This document shows, one piece after another, positions 17,330 through 25,323 of a DNA stretch of 64,000 bases. The stretch is taken from the NCBI RefSeq assembly GCF_005222835.1, contig NZ_STGA01000029.1, positions 248,001-312,000 of the forward strand. Direction: 5' to 3'. How positions within the stretch are numbered: the stretch's first letter is position 1; every line of letters begins with the position of its first letter. A program made the translations under genes and the position numbers. Source of the DNA: Rhizobium sp. FKY42 (GTDB lineage Bacteria > Pseudomonadota > Alphaproteobacteria > Rhizobiales > Rhizobiaceae). The notes beneath the pieces are model-generated. The model saw nothing but the letters and a program-made list of their open reading frames with translations. It was not told where the DNA came from and made no database searches.

Positions 17330-18827
17330 TCTTCTCGTCCGCCAGCCGGGCGTCATTGTGTGGGCAGTCCTCGCCTACTTCATTCTCTGCGTCATCATGC
17401 GGGTTCTGCGTTCCGATAGTCTGCAGAATGACGAAGCGGAACAGGCATTTCTGTCGCAGATGCTGCTCCTTGGCTATGGACGGCAACCGCCGCTGTATGA
17501 CTGGCTACAGATCGGCATGAACGCCATGTTCGGCCTGTCGGTGGCGACGCTTTCGGCGCTGAAGAACAGCCTGCTGTTTCTCTGTTGCATCTTCTATGGC
17601 CTTGCGGCGCGTCAGGTCATGGAAGACAGAAAGCTGCCGCTCATTGCCATGCTGGGTTTGCTGATGGTTCCCTCCATAAGCGTTCTGGCGCAGCGGGATC
17701 TGACCCATGCCATTGCGACACTCTGTTTCGTATCGCTGTTCCTTCTTGCATTCCTGAAGACGCTCGACAGGCCAAGTCTCGGCTCGTACATCCTGCTCGG
17801 ATTGACGGTCGGGCTCGGCTTTCTCACGAAATACAATTTCGTCATCATCCCGATTGCCGCCATCATCGCCGTCCTGCCGGAACCGGATTTTCGCAAGCGA
17901 TTGTTGGACTGGCGCCTGATTCCTGCCATGCTGGTTGCGGCAGCCATTGCCCTACCGCATCTCATCTGGGCGCTGATGAACCTGGATGTAGCAACCACCG
18001 GCACAGTGGAAGCCATGCGCGAGGGTGCTTCCGGCGACCTGGCGCGTGACAGCATCCGCGGCCTCATTTCTATCCTGCTATCGACCCTGAAGGGCACCTT
18101 GCCGGTCATCGCGATTTTTGCCTTGATCTTCTACAGGGATCTGGGAGCGATCTTAAGAGCCAGCGATCGCTGGAGCCGGGTTATCGGATGGATGATCGTC
18201 GTCTGTCTTGTGCTGGTCGCGCTGATCGGCCTCGGTTTCGGCGCTTCCAGCATCCGTCAGAAATGGCTTTCTCCCTTCCAGATGCTGATTCCTCTTTACC
18301 TGACCTTGAAGATTGCCGCGGCCAGAATCGACACCCGCTACAGCGTGGCCCGCATGGGCATTCCGGTCATGGCCATCGTGACAGTCAGCGTCTTATATTT
18401 CGCAGTCGCCAATATCATCGCGCCCTATATCGGCCGCTACAGCAAGGAGCACACGCCTTACCAGCCCATGCTGGAACGGGTCGTTGGCGAGCGCAATGAG
18501 CGGCCCGCTTTCATTGTAACCGACGATCTCATGATGGCTGGCAATGCACGGCTGGAGTTCACCAGCGTTCCGGTGCTGATGCCGCAGCTTCAGCCTATCG
18601 CATTTGCCGATGCCGTGCGACGCGGTCCGGGCCTCGTGGTCTGGCCGCTTCGGGATGGGCGCGAAGGTCTCTCGGACGAATTGACGGATTTCCTCAAGGC
18701 GAACGATGTGTCGCCCGCATCGCTGAAGATCACCTATGTCGATATTCCGTACAACTTCGCGCAGGACGGCGATACCATGCGGTTCGGCTATGTCTGGCTG
18801 GAGCAGGCCTCCCTGCCCCAGCGCTGA
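17310..18827 (+). CDS. ArnT/PMT-like membrane glycosyltransferase
   Basis: An integral membrane GT-C enzyme of about 505 residues with roughly ten to twelve hydrophobic spans. The first periplasmic loop has NDEAEQAFL, matching the acidic motif that binds the lipid-linked donor in ArnT and protein mannosyltransferases, followed by YGRQPPLYDWLQ. LGFLTKYNFVIIPIA is also typical. I use GTG at 17310, preceded by AGGGAAG, overlapping the GT2 gene by 20 bases; an ATG at 17286 is an alternative. It should move a sugar from a polyprenyl phosphate carrier to an envelope acceptor such as lipid A or core. The C-terminal soluble part (about residues 390-505) resembles the periplasmic domain of this family. 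Confidence 0.85.
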   Translation: MISRTRNLLVRQPGVIVWAVLAYFILCVIMRVLRSDSLQNDEAEQAFLSQMLLLGYGRQPPLYDWLQIGMNAMFGLSVATLSALKNSLLFLCCIFYGLAARQVMEDRKLPLIAMLGLLMVPSISVLAQRDLTHAIATLCFVSLFLLAFLKTLDRPSLGSYILLGLTVGLGFLTKYNFVIIPIAAIIAVLPEPDFRKRLLDWRLIPAMLVAAAIALPHLIWALMNLDVATTGTVEAMREGASGDLARDSIRGLISILLSTLKGTLPVIAIFALIFYRDLGAILRASDRWSRVIGWMIVVCLVLVALIGLGFGASSIRQKWLSPFQMLIPLYLTLKIAAARIDTRYSVARMGIPVMAIVTVSVLYFAVANIIAPYIGRYSKEHTPYQPMLERVVGERNERPAFIVTDDLMMAGNARLEFTSVPVLMPQLQPIAFADAVRRGPGLVVWPLRDGREGLSDELTDFLKANDVSPASLKITYVDIPYNFAQDGDTMRFGYVWLEQASLPQR

Positions 18828-18834
18828 ACAGCTT

Positions 18835-20172
18835 TCAATCGAGATTCTGCGCTCGTAAATGGTCGAGGCCATGGCGGATGTATTGAACCAGCCCGTCAAC
18901 CTCCTCGCGGCTGATGATCAGGGCGGGCGAAATCAGCATTCGGTCTGCCGTTGCCCGCATGATGAGCTGGTGATCGTAGCAGAAGCCACGCACCACACGC
19001 CCGGCGCGATCGGGATCCTTGAATCGCTGGCGGGTGGACTTGTCCTTGGCCAGTTGGACCGCGCCCAGCAAACCGACCGACTCGACCTGGCCGACCACCT
19101 CATGATCCTCAAGGGTCTTCAGGGCCTGAGCGAGATAGGGACCGATATCGTCGCGTACCCGCTCCACCAGCCCCTCCTCTTCCACGATCCGAAGATTTTC
19201 CAGCGCTGCCGTGGCGCAAACCGGATGGCCGGAATAGGTGTAGCCGTGATTGATGTCACCGGCCTCAGCCAGCACAGCGGCGACTTTCTCGCTGATCAAC
19301 ACGCCGCCGATTGGCAGGTAGCCGGATGAAAGCCCCTTGGCGATCGATGCCATATCGGGTTTGAAGCCGAAATGCTGATGGCCGAACCAACTGCCGAGGC
19401 GGCCAAAGCCGCAGACGACTTCATCCGCAATCAGCAGAATGTTTCGTGCCCGGCAAATACGCTCGATCTCGGGCCAGTAGGTATCCGGCGGGATGATGAC
19501 CCCGCCTGCGCCCTGGATGGGCTCGCCTACAAAGGCCGCTACATTCTCCTCGCCCAGTTCATCGATCTTGGCCTCCAGCTCGCGGGCCATCTTGAGCCCG
19601 AATTCGGCTGGCGTCAGATCACCGCCGTCTGCGTACCAATAGGGTTGGCCGATGTGGTGAATGCCCTCGATCGGCAGATCACCCTGCTCGTGCATGTGCT
19701 TCATCCCGCCGAGTGATGCGCCTGCCACGGTAGACCCGTGATAGGCGTTGCGCCGCGCGATGACCTGCTTTTTGGACGGTTGGCCCAACACCTTCCAGTA
19801 GATCCGGGCCAGCCGGAACCAGGTATCTGTCGCCTCGGACCCTGACGATGTGAAAAAGACATGGCTCATCAGGCCTTGCGTATAGCTCGTCACCTTTTGG
19901 GCAAGAAGGGTTGCGGGCTGGGTCGATGTACCAAAGAAGGTATTGTAATAGGGCAGCTCGTTCATCTGCCGCATGACGGCTTCACCGATTTCCTTGCGCC
20001 CGTAGCCGATGTTCACGCACCAGAGACCGGCGAAGGCATCCATGTAGGGATTGCCCTGCGAATCAAAGATCCAGACACCTTTGCCTCTCGCCATGATCTG
20101 CGTGCCATGACGCGCCATGTCCTTCATGTCACAAAAAGGATGGATGTGATGCGCCAGATCGATTGCGCTCAT
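18835..20172 (-). CDS. Class III aminotransferase, putrescine-pyruvate transaminase-like
   Basis: A 445-residue omega-amino acid transaminase closely resembling SpuC of Pseudomonas (putrescine:pyruvate aminotransferase), to judge by stretches such as DAFAGLWCVNIGYGR, HVFFTSSGSEATDTW, AYHGSTVAGASLGGMKHMHEQGD and EPIQGAGGVIIPPDTYWPE. The PLP lysine is in SIAKGLSSG, and IADEVVCGFGR holds the PLP aspartate. The ATG at 20172 has no clear ribosome binding site; a TTG at 20199 with GGGGGAAG upstream is a serious alternative start adding nine residues. It is divergent from a PuuA-like glutamine synthetase, which supports a role in polyamine breakdown. Confidence 0.88.
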   Translation of the reverse strand: MSAIDLAHHIHPFCDMKDMARHGTQIMARGKGVWIFDSQGNPYMDAFAGLWCVNIGYGRKEIGEAVMRQMNELPYYNTFFGTSTQPATLLAQKVTSYTQGLMSHVFFTSSGSEATDTWFRLARIYWKVLGQPSKKQVIARRNAYHGSTVAGASLGGMKHMHEQGDLPIEGIHHIGQPYWYADGGDLTPAEFGLKMARELEAKIDELGEENVAAFVGEPIQGAGGVIIPPDTYWPEIERICRARNILLIADEVVCGFGRLGSWFGHQHFGFKPDMASIAKGLSSGYLPIGGVLISEKVAAVLAEAGDINHGYTYSGHPVCATAALENLRIVEEEGLVERVRDDIGPYLAQALKTLEDHEVVGQVESVGLLGAVQLAKDKSTRQRFKDPDRAGRVVRGFCYDHQLIMRATADRMLISPALIISREEVDGLVQYIRHGLDHLRAQNLD

Positions 20173-20341
20173 GTTCTGGGAATTACGAACCGGGTCCAAA
20201 GACTTCCCCCGTCTGACTTGTTTACGATGTTGGCGAGTGAACGGAGGCCGCCACGTTGTAAGCCCCTGTTCGATCCGCTACGAACATGGACCAACAGCAG
20301 CAGGCTTGGCAAGCAAGGTCCACCCGGACTGGCAGCCATTG

Positions 20342-21700
20342 ATGATGACAAAAAGCAGCGAGGCGCGGATGCCGGTCGAGACCCAGGAACCGAGAATCGA
20401 AATCTTGCTCGTCGGCATGAACGGCGATCTTCGCGGCAAGCAGATTCCGCTCAGCGCACAGAACAAGGTCTGGGATGGCAAGGTGCGCCTGCCGACATCC
20501 ACGCAATCGCTGGACATCTGGGGAGACGACAACGACGATATCACGGGCCTCTCGCTGACGCTCGGCGATCCCGACGGCTGCTGCATACCCGATCCCAGGA
20601 GCCTTGCACCCATGCCCTGGGCGCCGCAAGGGTCCGCGCAGGTTCTCTCCACCATGCATGAACTGACGGGCGAGCCGAGCTTCATGGATCCGAGGGCGAT
20701 CCTGTCCTCAATGCTTGCCCGGTTCGCAGAGCGGGGACTGACGCCGGTTGTCGCAACCGAGCTTGAATTCTACGTGATCGAGGATGATTGGCGTGAGAGC
20801 GGCAAGCCGCGCCCGCCGAAATCTCTGACCTATCGGGGGGAACCGAACGGGTTTCAGCTTTACGACATGAGCGCAGTGGATGCGCTGCAAGACTATCTGG
20901 ATACGTTGCGCGAATGGGCGGATCTGCAGGGCCTGCCAGCGGATGCAACCACGGCTGAATTCGGCCCCGGCCAGTTCGAGATCAACCTGAACCATCGACC
21001 GGATGCTCTGGCGGCGGCCGACGACTGCATCTACCTCAAGCGCCTTGCGCAGATGGCGGCACGCAAGCACGGCCTTCGCTCCACCTGCATGGCCAAACCC
21101 TATGGCGAACATGCCGGTTCCGGCCTGCATGTGCACGCCAGCGTTATTGATGGGTCAGGGCGCAACGTGCTGGATGCAGCAGGTGGAGAACCGACCGCCC
21201 TGAAATCGGTCTGCGCCGGAATGCTGGATACGATGCGCGATGCGCAGCTCATTTTTGCACCCTTTGCCAATTCCTACCGTCGGTTCCAGCCGGGTTCCTT
21301 TGCTCCCGTGGATATCGATTGGGGCGTGGGTCATCGCGGAACGGCAATCCGCATTCCGGAAACCGATGGTCCGGGCGCACGTATCGAGCATCGGGTGGCG
21401 GGTGCAGACGCCAACCCCTACCTGCTTCTGACAACGATTCTCGGGGGCATTCTGAGAGGGCTCGATTCGACGCTGGATCCGGGTCCGGCAACCGAGGCTG
21501 GCCAGCAAGCCACGAGCGGCCGAAGACTGACCCATGATTTTCTGACCGCAGTCGAGGATTTTGCGCAGTCTGGCTTCATTCGCGATACGTTCGGCGAGCG
21601 CTATCAGCGCTTGTATGCGGATACCAAACGCAAGGAGGCAATCACCTATCTGCGCACCGTATCCGATTTCGACTACCAGACCTATCTCGCCCGCATCTGA
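20342..21700 (+). CDS. Glutamine synthetase family protein, PuuA-like (gamma-glutamylpolyamine synthetase)
   Basis: A 452-residue member of the glutamine synthetase superfamily. Visible motifs are VVATELEFYVIED (metal-binding glutamate), TTAEFGPGQFEINLNHR, AGSGLHVHASV (the catalytic His loop) and RIPETDGPGARIEHRVAGADANPYLLL (substrate/ATP region). The C-terminal adenylylation tyrosine site of GlnA is not evident, as in the PuuA/SpuI group that ligates glutamate to putrescine or other amines. I start at the ATG at 20342; ATGs at 20345 and 20369 are also possible. It faces away from the SpuC-like gene across about 170 bases that hold both promoters. Confidence 0.85.
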   Translation: MMTKSSEARMPVETQEPRIEILLVGMNGDLRGKQIPLSAQNKVWDGKVRLPTSTQSLDIWGDDNDDITGLSLTLGDPDGCCIPDPRSLAPMPWAPQGSAQVLSTMHELTGEPSFMDPRAILSSMLARFAERGLTPVVATELEFYVIEDDWRESGKPRPPKSLTYRGEPNGFQLYDMSAVDALQDYLDTLREWADLQGLPADATTAEFGPGQFEINLNHRPDALAAADDCIYLKRLAQMAARKHGLRSTCMAKPYGEHAGSGLHVHASVIDGSGRNVLDAAGGEPTALKSVCAGMLDTMRDAQLIFAPFANSYRRFQPGSFAPVDIDWGVGHRGTAIRIPETDGPGARIEHRVAGADANPYLLLTTILGGILRGLDSTLDPGPATEAGQQATSGRRLTHDFLTAVEDFAQSGFIRDTFGERYQRLYADTKRKEAITYLRTVSDFDYQTYLARI

Positions 21701-21708
21701 ACGGAAAG

Positions 21709-22653
21709 CTACTGACTGACCATGCCATCCTGGCCCTGCACCTGTAGTGCGGGCTGCTGCGGCTGGCGGACCAGCACTTTCAGCTCTCCGGCGTGAATGC
21801 GCAGTTTTACATCTCTCGCCATGGGCAGCAGTTCACCGTCGATCACGCAGCGGACGTCATGCCGCCGCCTGGGAAAGTGAAGCTCCAACTCGGTGGCCGT
21901 CATCGCAGTTACGGCTTCATTTTCCTTCAGCTTGCCGCGAAGAATATCGATCGTCAGCTTGGCAACGCCCGCAGGCGTCAAAGCATCCGCAATATAGAAA
22001 CCGAGATGGCCGCCCGTGACACTGTCGGCATAGAGAAGCGCATCCTGCCCGAACTCGTTGTTGGACACCGAAATGGCGGAGACCTTCCGCAGACCGCGAC
22101 GACCTTCGGCGTTGAACTCCACCTCGAAAACAGGTGGATTGAACATCACGCCCAAAGCCGCTCGGGCATTGGCTCGCATCTTTCCCAGGCGCGAGGCATA
22201 GCTCATCTGATTGCGATATCGCACCATACGGGCATGCAGACCGGCGGAAAACTGGTGCACAAAGCTGTGGCCATTGGCGCTGGCAATATCCACGTCCTCC
22301 ACCTCGCCTCGCGCCAGAACATCGATAACCTGCCATATATCGAGAGGCAGTTTGAGAGTGCGCGCGAAGAGGTTCATGGTACCTGCGGGCACAATGCCCA
22401 GCACGAGACCGCTTTTCCAGGCGATACCAGCCGCCGCTGAAATCGTTCCGTCGCCGCCACCGGCAATCAATCCGTCGACGCCACTTTCCGCGACTTCTTC
22501 CATGGCGTGAACGACATCATCTCCGGCCACGACGCGGCATTCGATGTCATGCCCCTCCTCTGCGAAGATGCGCGAGGCATGGTCGCAATAGGCGTCCATG
22601 TCGGTCGTCTTGAAGGTACCGCCGTCACGGTTGAAGATCGCAATGAGTTTCAT
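21709..22653 (-). CDS. Diacylglycerol/lipid kinase family protein
   Basis: A 314-residue protein of the DAGK catalytic (YegS/LCB5) family, which phosphorylates diacylglycerol or related lipids at the inner membrane surface. The nucleotide-binding motif IAGGGDGT lies at residues 63-70 and PAGTMNLFAR at 89-98. The C-terminal half forms the beta-sandwich that binds lipid, with VIDGELLPM near residue 280. There is no membrane segment. It is convergent with the glutamine synthetase gene, only 8 bases away, so the two units must share a termination zone. Confidence 0.88.
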   Translation of the reverse strand: MKLIAIFNRDGGTFKTTDMDAYCDHASRIFAEEGHDIECRVVAGDDVVHAMEEVAESGVDGLIAGGGDGTISAAAGIAWKSGLVLGIVPAGTMNLFARTLKLPLDIWQVIDVLARGEVEDVDIASANGHSFVHQFSAGLHARMVRYRNQMSYASRLGKMRANARAALGVMFNPPVFEVEFNAEGRRGLRKVSAISVSNNEFGQDALLYADSVTGGHLGFYIADALTPAGVAKLTIDILRGKLKENEAVTAMTATELELHFPRRRHDVRCVIDGELLPMARDVKLRIHAGELKVLVRQPQQPALQVQGQDGMVSQ

Positions 22654-22872
22654 TGAAGCCCGCGTTCCATCTCAAATCCGCACCACAACGGCGCCAGAGT
22701 TAAATGGTTGCCTTTTATGGATGCGACAAGCCCGACCAGTACATTGCCGGACAATCCGTTTGCGATTTCCCAAATTAAATCTTTTCGCAGTGCAATATGT
22801 TATGTTAGCCTTATTAAGCGATATCAAAGACATCGCCTTCAAAGTTTCTACTCCCGTCAGACAGCGAATTTC

Positions 22873-23487
22873 ATGACCGATACCCTTGCCGCAGATCGGG
22901 CTAACGAGCCGTCAGTCCTGCGCGACCGAACCGCTCTTTCCCTTTCTCCCGCCCTTTCTCCCATAACAATCTTGCTCATCGAGATCGCACTGGCGGTCGG
23001 TGGGTTCGGCATCGGAACCGGCGAATTTGCCATCATGGGCCTGCTGCCGGATGTTGCTGCTACCTACGGAGTCAGCATTCCTCAGGCGGGCTATGTCATC
23101 ACTTCCTATGCACTGGGCGTGGTAATCGGCGCGCCAATCATCGCAGCACTGGCAGCTCGTGTCAGCCGTGGCAGCCTTTTGCTGATGCTGATGTCGATAT
23201 TCGCAATCGGCAATATTCTGAGCGCCGTGGCTCCGGACTTCGCCACGTTTACCGCTCTGCGCTTCGTCACTGGCCTGATGGACGTTGCCGCGGACGCGCA
23301 AACACTTGCTGCGGCGTCCAGTCATGCGGCTTTCAACATTGCCAGTGCGCTTGGGGCGTGGCTGGGTGGCCTCACGATCGCCTGGGGCTATGGCTACGGT
23401 TCCACCGGTTACGTTGGCGCAGCACTTTCGCTGTTGGGCCTTGCGGTCTTTACCGTGTCTGTCGCTCTGGAGCGCAAAAAAAGCTGA
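22873..23487 (+). pseudogene. MFS transporter with large in-frame internal deletion
   Basis: The frame from the ATG at 22873 codes for 204 residues, about half of a normal major facilitator (AraJ/YdhP-like, near 390-400 residues). The first part is a good MFS N terminus: GGFGIGTGEFAIMGLLPDVA (helix 1), helices 2 and 3, then ALRFVTGL at the end of helix 4. Right after GL the sequence jumps to MDVAADAQTLAAASSHAAFNIASALGAWLGGL, which in full-length relatives belongs near helix 11. Helices 5-10 are therefore missing, without a frameshift or stop. It cannot make a normal 12-helix transporter. A start further upstream is open but has no membrane or leader features. Confidence 0.75.
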
Positions 23488-23547
23488 TCAGGAGCAAAGG
23501 CGGCAGCTGGTTTCCCGGCGCCGCCTTGTTCTTCCGGCTTGCGAAAA

Positions 23548-24171
23548 TCAGGCGCGGGCTTCCTGAATGACGACAACCTTGTCGCCGACTTTCACACGGG
23601 AATAGAGATCCACGACGTCGTGGTTCATCATGCGGATGCAGCCACTCGACATGGCATGACCGATCGATTCAGGCTGATTTGTACCATGGATACGGAAGTG
23701 GGTGTCGCCACCGCCGCGGTAGAGATACATTGCGCGTGCGCCAAGCGGATTATTGGGGCCACCCGGCATTCCACCGGCAAGCTTCTTGTAACGGGCTTCT
23801 CTGCGCTGCATGTTGGCGGTCGGCGTCCAGGTCGGCCATTCGGCCTTGCGACCAACATAGGCATTACCGGCCAGCGCCAGACCCGCCCGGCCCACACCGA
23901 CGCCGTAGCGCATGGCGCGACCGTTATCCAGCACGTAGTAGAGACGACGCGCGGGCGTATCCACCACGATCGTTCCCGGCTTGTGTTCCGTTACATAGGC
24001 CACTTCGGTCCGGCGCAGTTCCGGCTTGATCTTGTCGAGCGGCACTTCCTTTAGGGGATGCAATTCGTTCGGCCGGGCCGAGTAATCTGCCTGCTGGGTT
24101 CCGGAGGTGGAGGCGCATCCGGCAAGGAGAAGCGGAAGCCCGATCAGCAGTCCGCGGCGCGAGATCGACAT
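23548..24171 (-). CDS. L,D-transpeptidase (YkuD) lipoprotein
   Basis: A 207-residue periplasmic enzyme that makes or changes cross-links in peptidoglycan or attaches proteins to it. Residues 1-19 are a lipoprotein signal with the lipobox LLLAGC (Cys19). The YkuD domain begins at TIVVDTPARRLYYV and carries the catalytic motif from His162 (RIHGTNQPESIG) to Cys178 in SSGCIRM. The start at 24171 (AAGGAC upstream) puts the lipid signal at the N terminus; an extension upstream would spoil it. It is downstream of the channel gene by 78 bases on the same strand and may be cotranscribed. Confidence 0.92.
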   Translation of the reverse strand: MSISRRGLLIGLPLLLAGCASTSGTQQADYSARPNELHPLKEVPLDKIKPELRRTEVAYVTEHKPGTIVVDTPARRLYYVLDNGRAMRYGVGVGRAGLALAGNAYVGRKAEWPTWTPTANMQRREARYKKLAGGMPGGPNNPLGARAMYLYRGGGDTHFRIHGTNQPESIGHAMSSGCIRMMNHDVVDLYSRVKVGDKVVVIQEARA

Positions 24172-24249
24172 GAATGTGTCCTTATTGCGGTCATCTTGAG
24201 ATGAGTCGCAAGTTACGGACATTATGGTTAATGAAGCACTAATTCAGGC

Positions 24250-25320
24250 TCAGGCAAGCGAACGCAGCGTGACGCAGATGCAGATGATGGTGAACATCAG
24301 CGGCATGACATACCTGACCACACGGCGAACCTCGCTGGACAGGAAGGGATAGGCCGAGCGTCCCGGAAAGCGCTCACTTTCCATGAACAGATCGATCAAA
24401 AGCGCCAGGATCAGATAGAAATATCCGATCGAGATCATGAATGCGATCGGCGACGTGACTGACATGCTGCCGGGGAAGCTTGCCTCGAAGGTGAAGCTCA
24501 ACGCTGCCAGCGCCAGAAGCGCCGAATAGGTGACGCCCGTTTTGTCGCCGATCAATCCTTTCGGCTGCCACAGGATGAACAAGGATACAGACAGGACGGC
24601 GATGAACGGGATAAAGATGCGCAGGAAATAGCGTGGCCATTTGCGATCGATGGCAACCTCTGCCGTCAGCTTCGCAAAGGGCCTTGCACTCCACCCATAA
24701 AACTGGGCCGTCGTGAAGGACAGGTTTTTCGCGCTCCAGTCCGAGGCCGATAGCTGGGGCGGTAGTTCGGAGAGCTGGCGATCCTGAAAGTCCTGCACGA
24801 AGACCACATCATCAGCCGGATAGTACTGGGAGACGAAGGCTAGCCTCACATGCTGCTGATCGAAGGGAAAAGCCGATAGGTCGCGGGCAAAACGGAAGCT
24901 CCCCTCAAGCCTGCGCATCGACGTCACCTCGCCATTGCTGCGGATCGACAGAGCTTCGAGCTGGAGCGTTTCGTCTCCGCTGCGATTCTCGATCTCGACA
25001 GCCGGGTTCCAGATCGTGGCGAGCTTCGCAGTGGCTTCAGCGCCGGTGAAATCCTGCCGGTCGCGACCGAACTGAATGGCATTGAACTGAAGTGCAGGAT
25101 CTTTCCAGCGCTGCTGAACTTCCACGACCAGTTGCGCATCGCCGGTGGTCTCATCGATCTTGAGAATATCAAGAACACGGACAACCAGATGGATCTGCAA
25201 GGGGCGCTGTACGCCTTGCGGAAAAGGCTGACGTCCAGTCCCCTCCTGCGCAGAAGCACCGAACGATCCGAGCAGGATGACGAGATACGCAACGACAAGC
25301 CGAAGGAACACATTGCACAT
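24250..25320 (-). CDS. Pentameric ligand-gated ion channel homologue (Cys-loop/Pro-loop receptor family)
   Basis: A 356-residue protein with the full architecture of prokaryotic pentameric channels such as GLIC and ELIC. A signal peptide (1-24) is followed by an extracytoplasmic beta-sandwich with TIWNPAVEIEN (residues 102-112, the WxP-type motif) and SAFPFDQQHVRL (149-160), the conserved FPFD loop. As in other bacterial members the two loop cysteines are absent. Four membrane helices follow: M1 about 229-251 after RKWPRYFLR, pore-lining M2 about 259-279 ending in FEASFP, M3 about 291-311, and M4 about 335-353. M1 is preceded by the usual aromatic/basic coupling segment. It begins 3 bases after the stop of the double-Cache gene, with GGAG inside the end of that gene. 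Ligand and ion selectivity are unknown. Confidence 0.85.
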   Translation of the reverse strand: MCNVFLRLVVAYLVILLGSFGASAQEGTGRQPFPQGVQRPLQIHLVVRVLDILKIDETTGDAQLVVEVQQRWKDPALQFNAIQFGRDRQDFTGAEATAKLATIWNPAVEIENRSGDETLQLEALSIRSNGEVTSMRRLEGSFRFARDLSAFPFDQQHVRLAFVSQYYPADDVVFVQDFQDRQLSELPPQLSASDWSAKNLSFTTAQFYGWSARPFAKLTAEVAIDRKWPRYFLRIFIPFIAVLSVSLFILWQPKGLIGDKTGVTYSALLALAALSFTFEASFPGSMSVTSPIAFMISIGYFYLILALLIDLFMESERFPGRSAYPFLSSEVRRVVRYVMPLMFTIICICVTLRSLA

Positions 25321-25323
25321 GGT

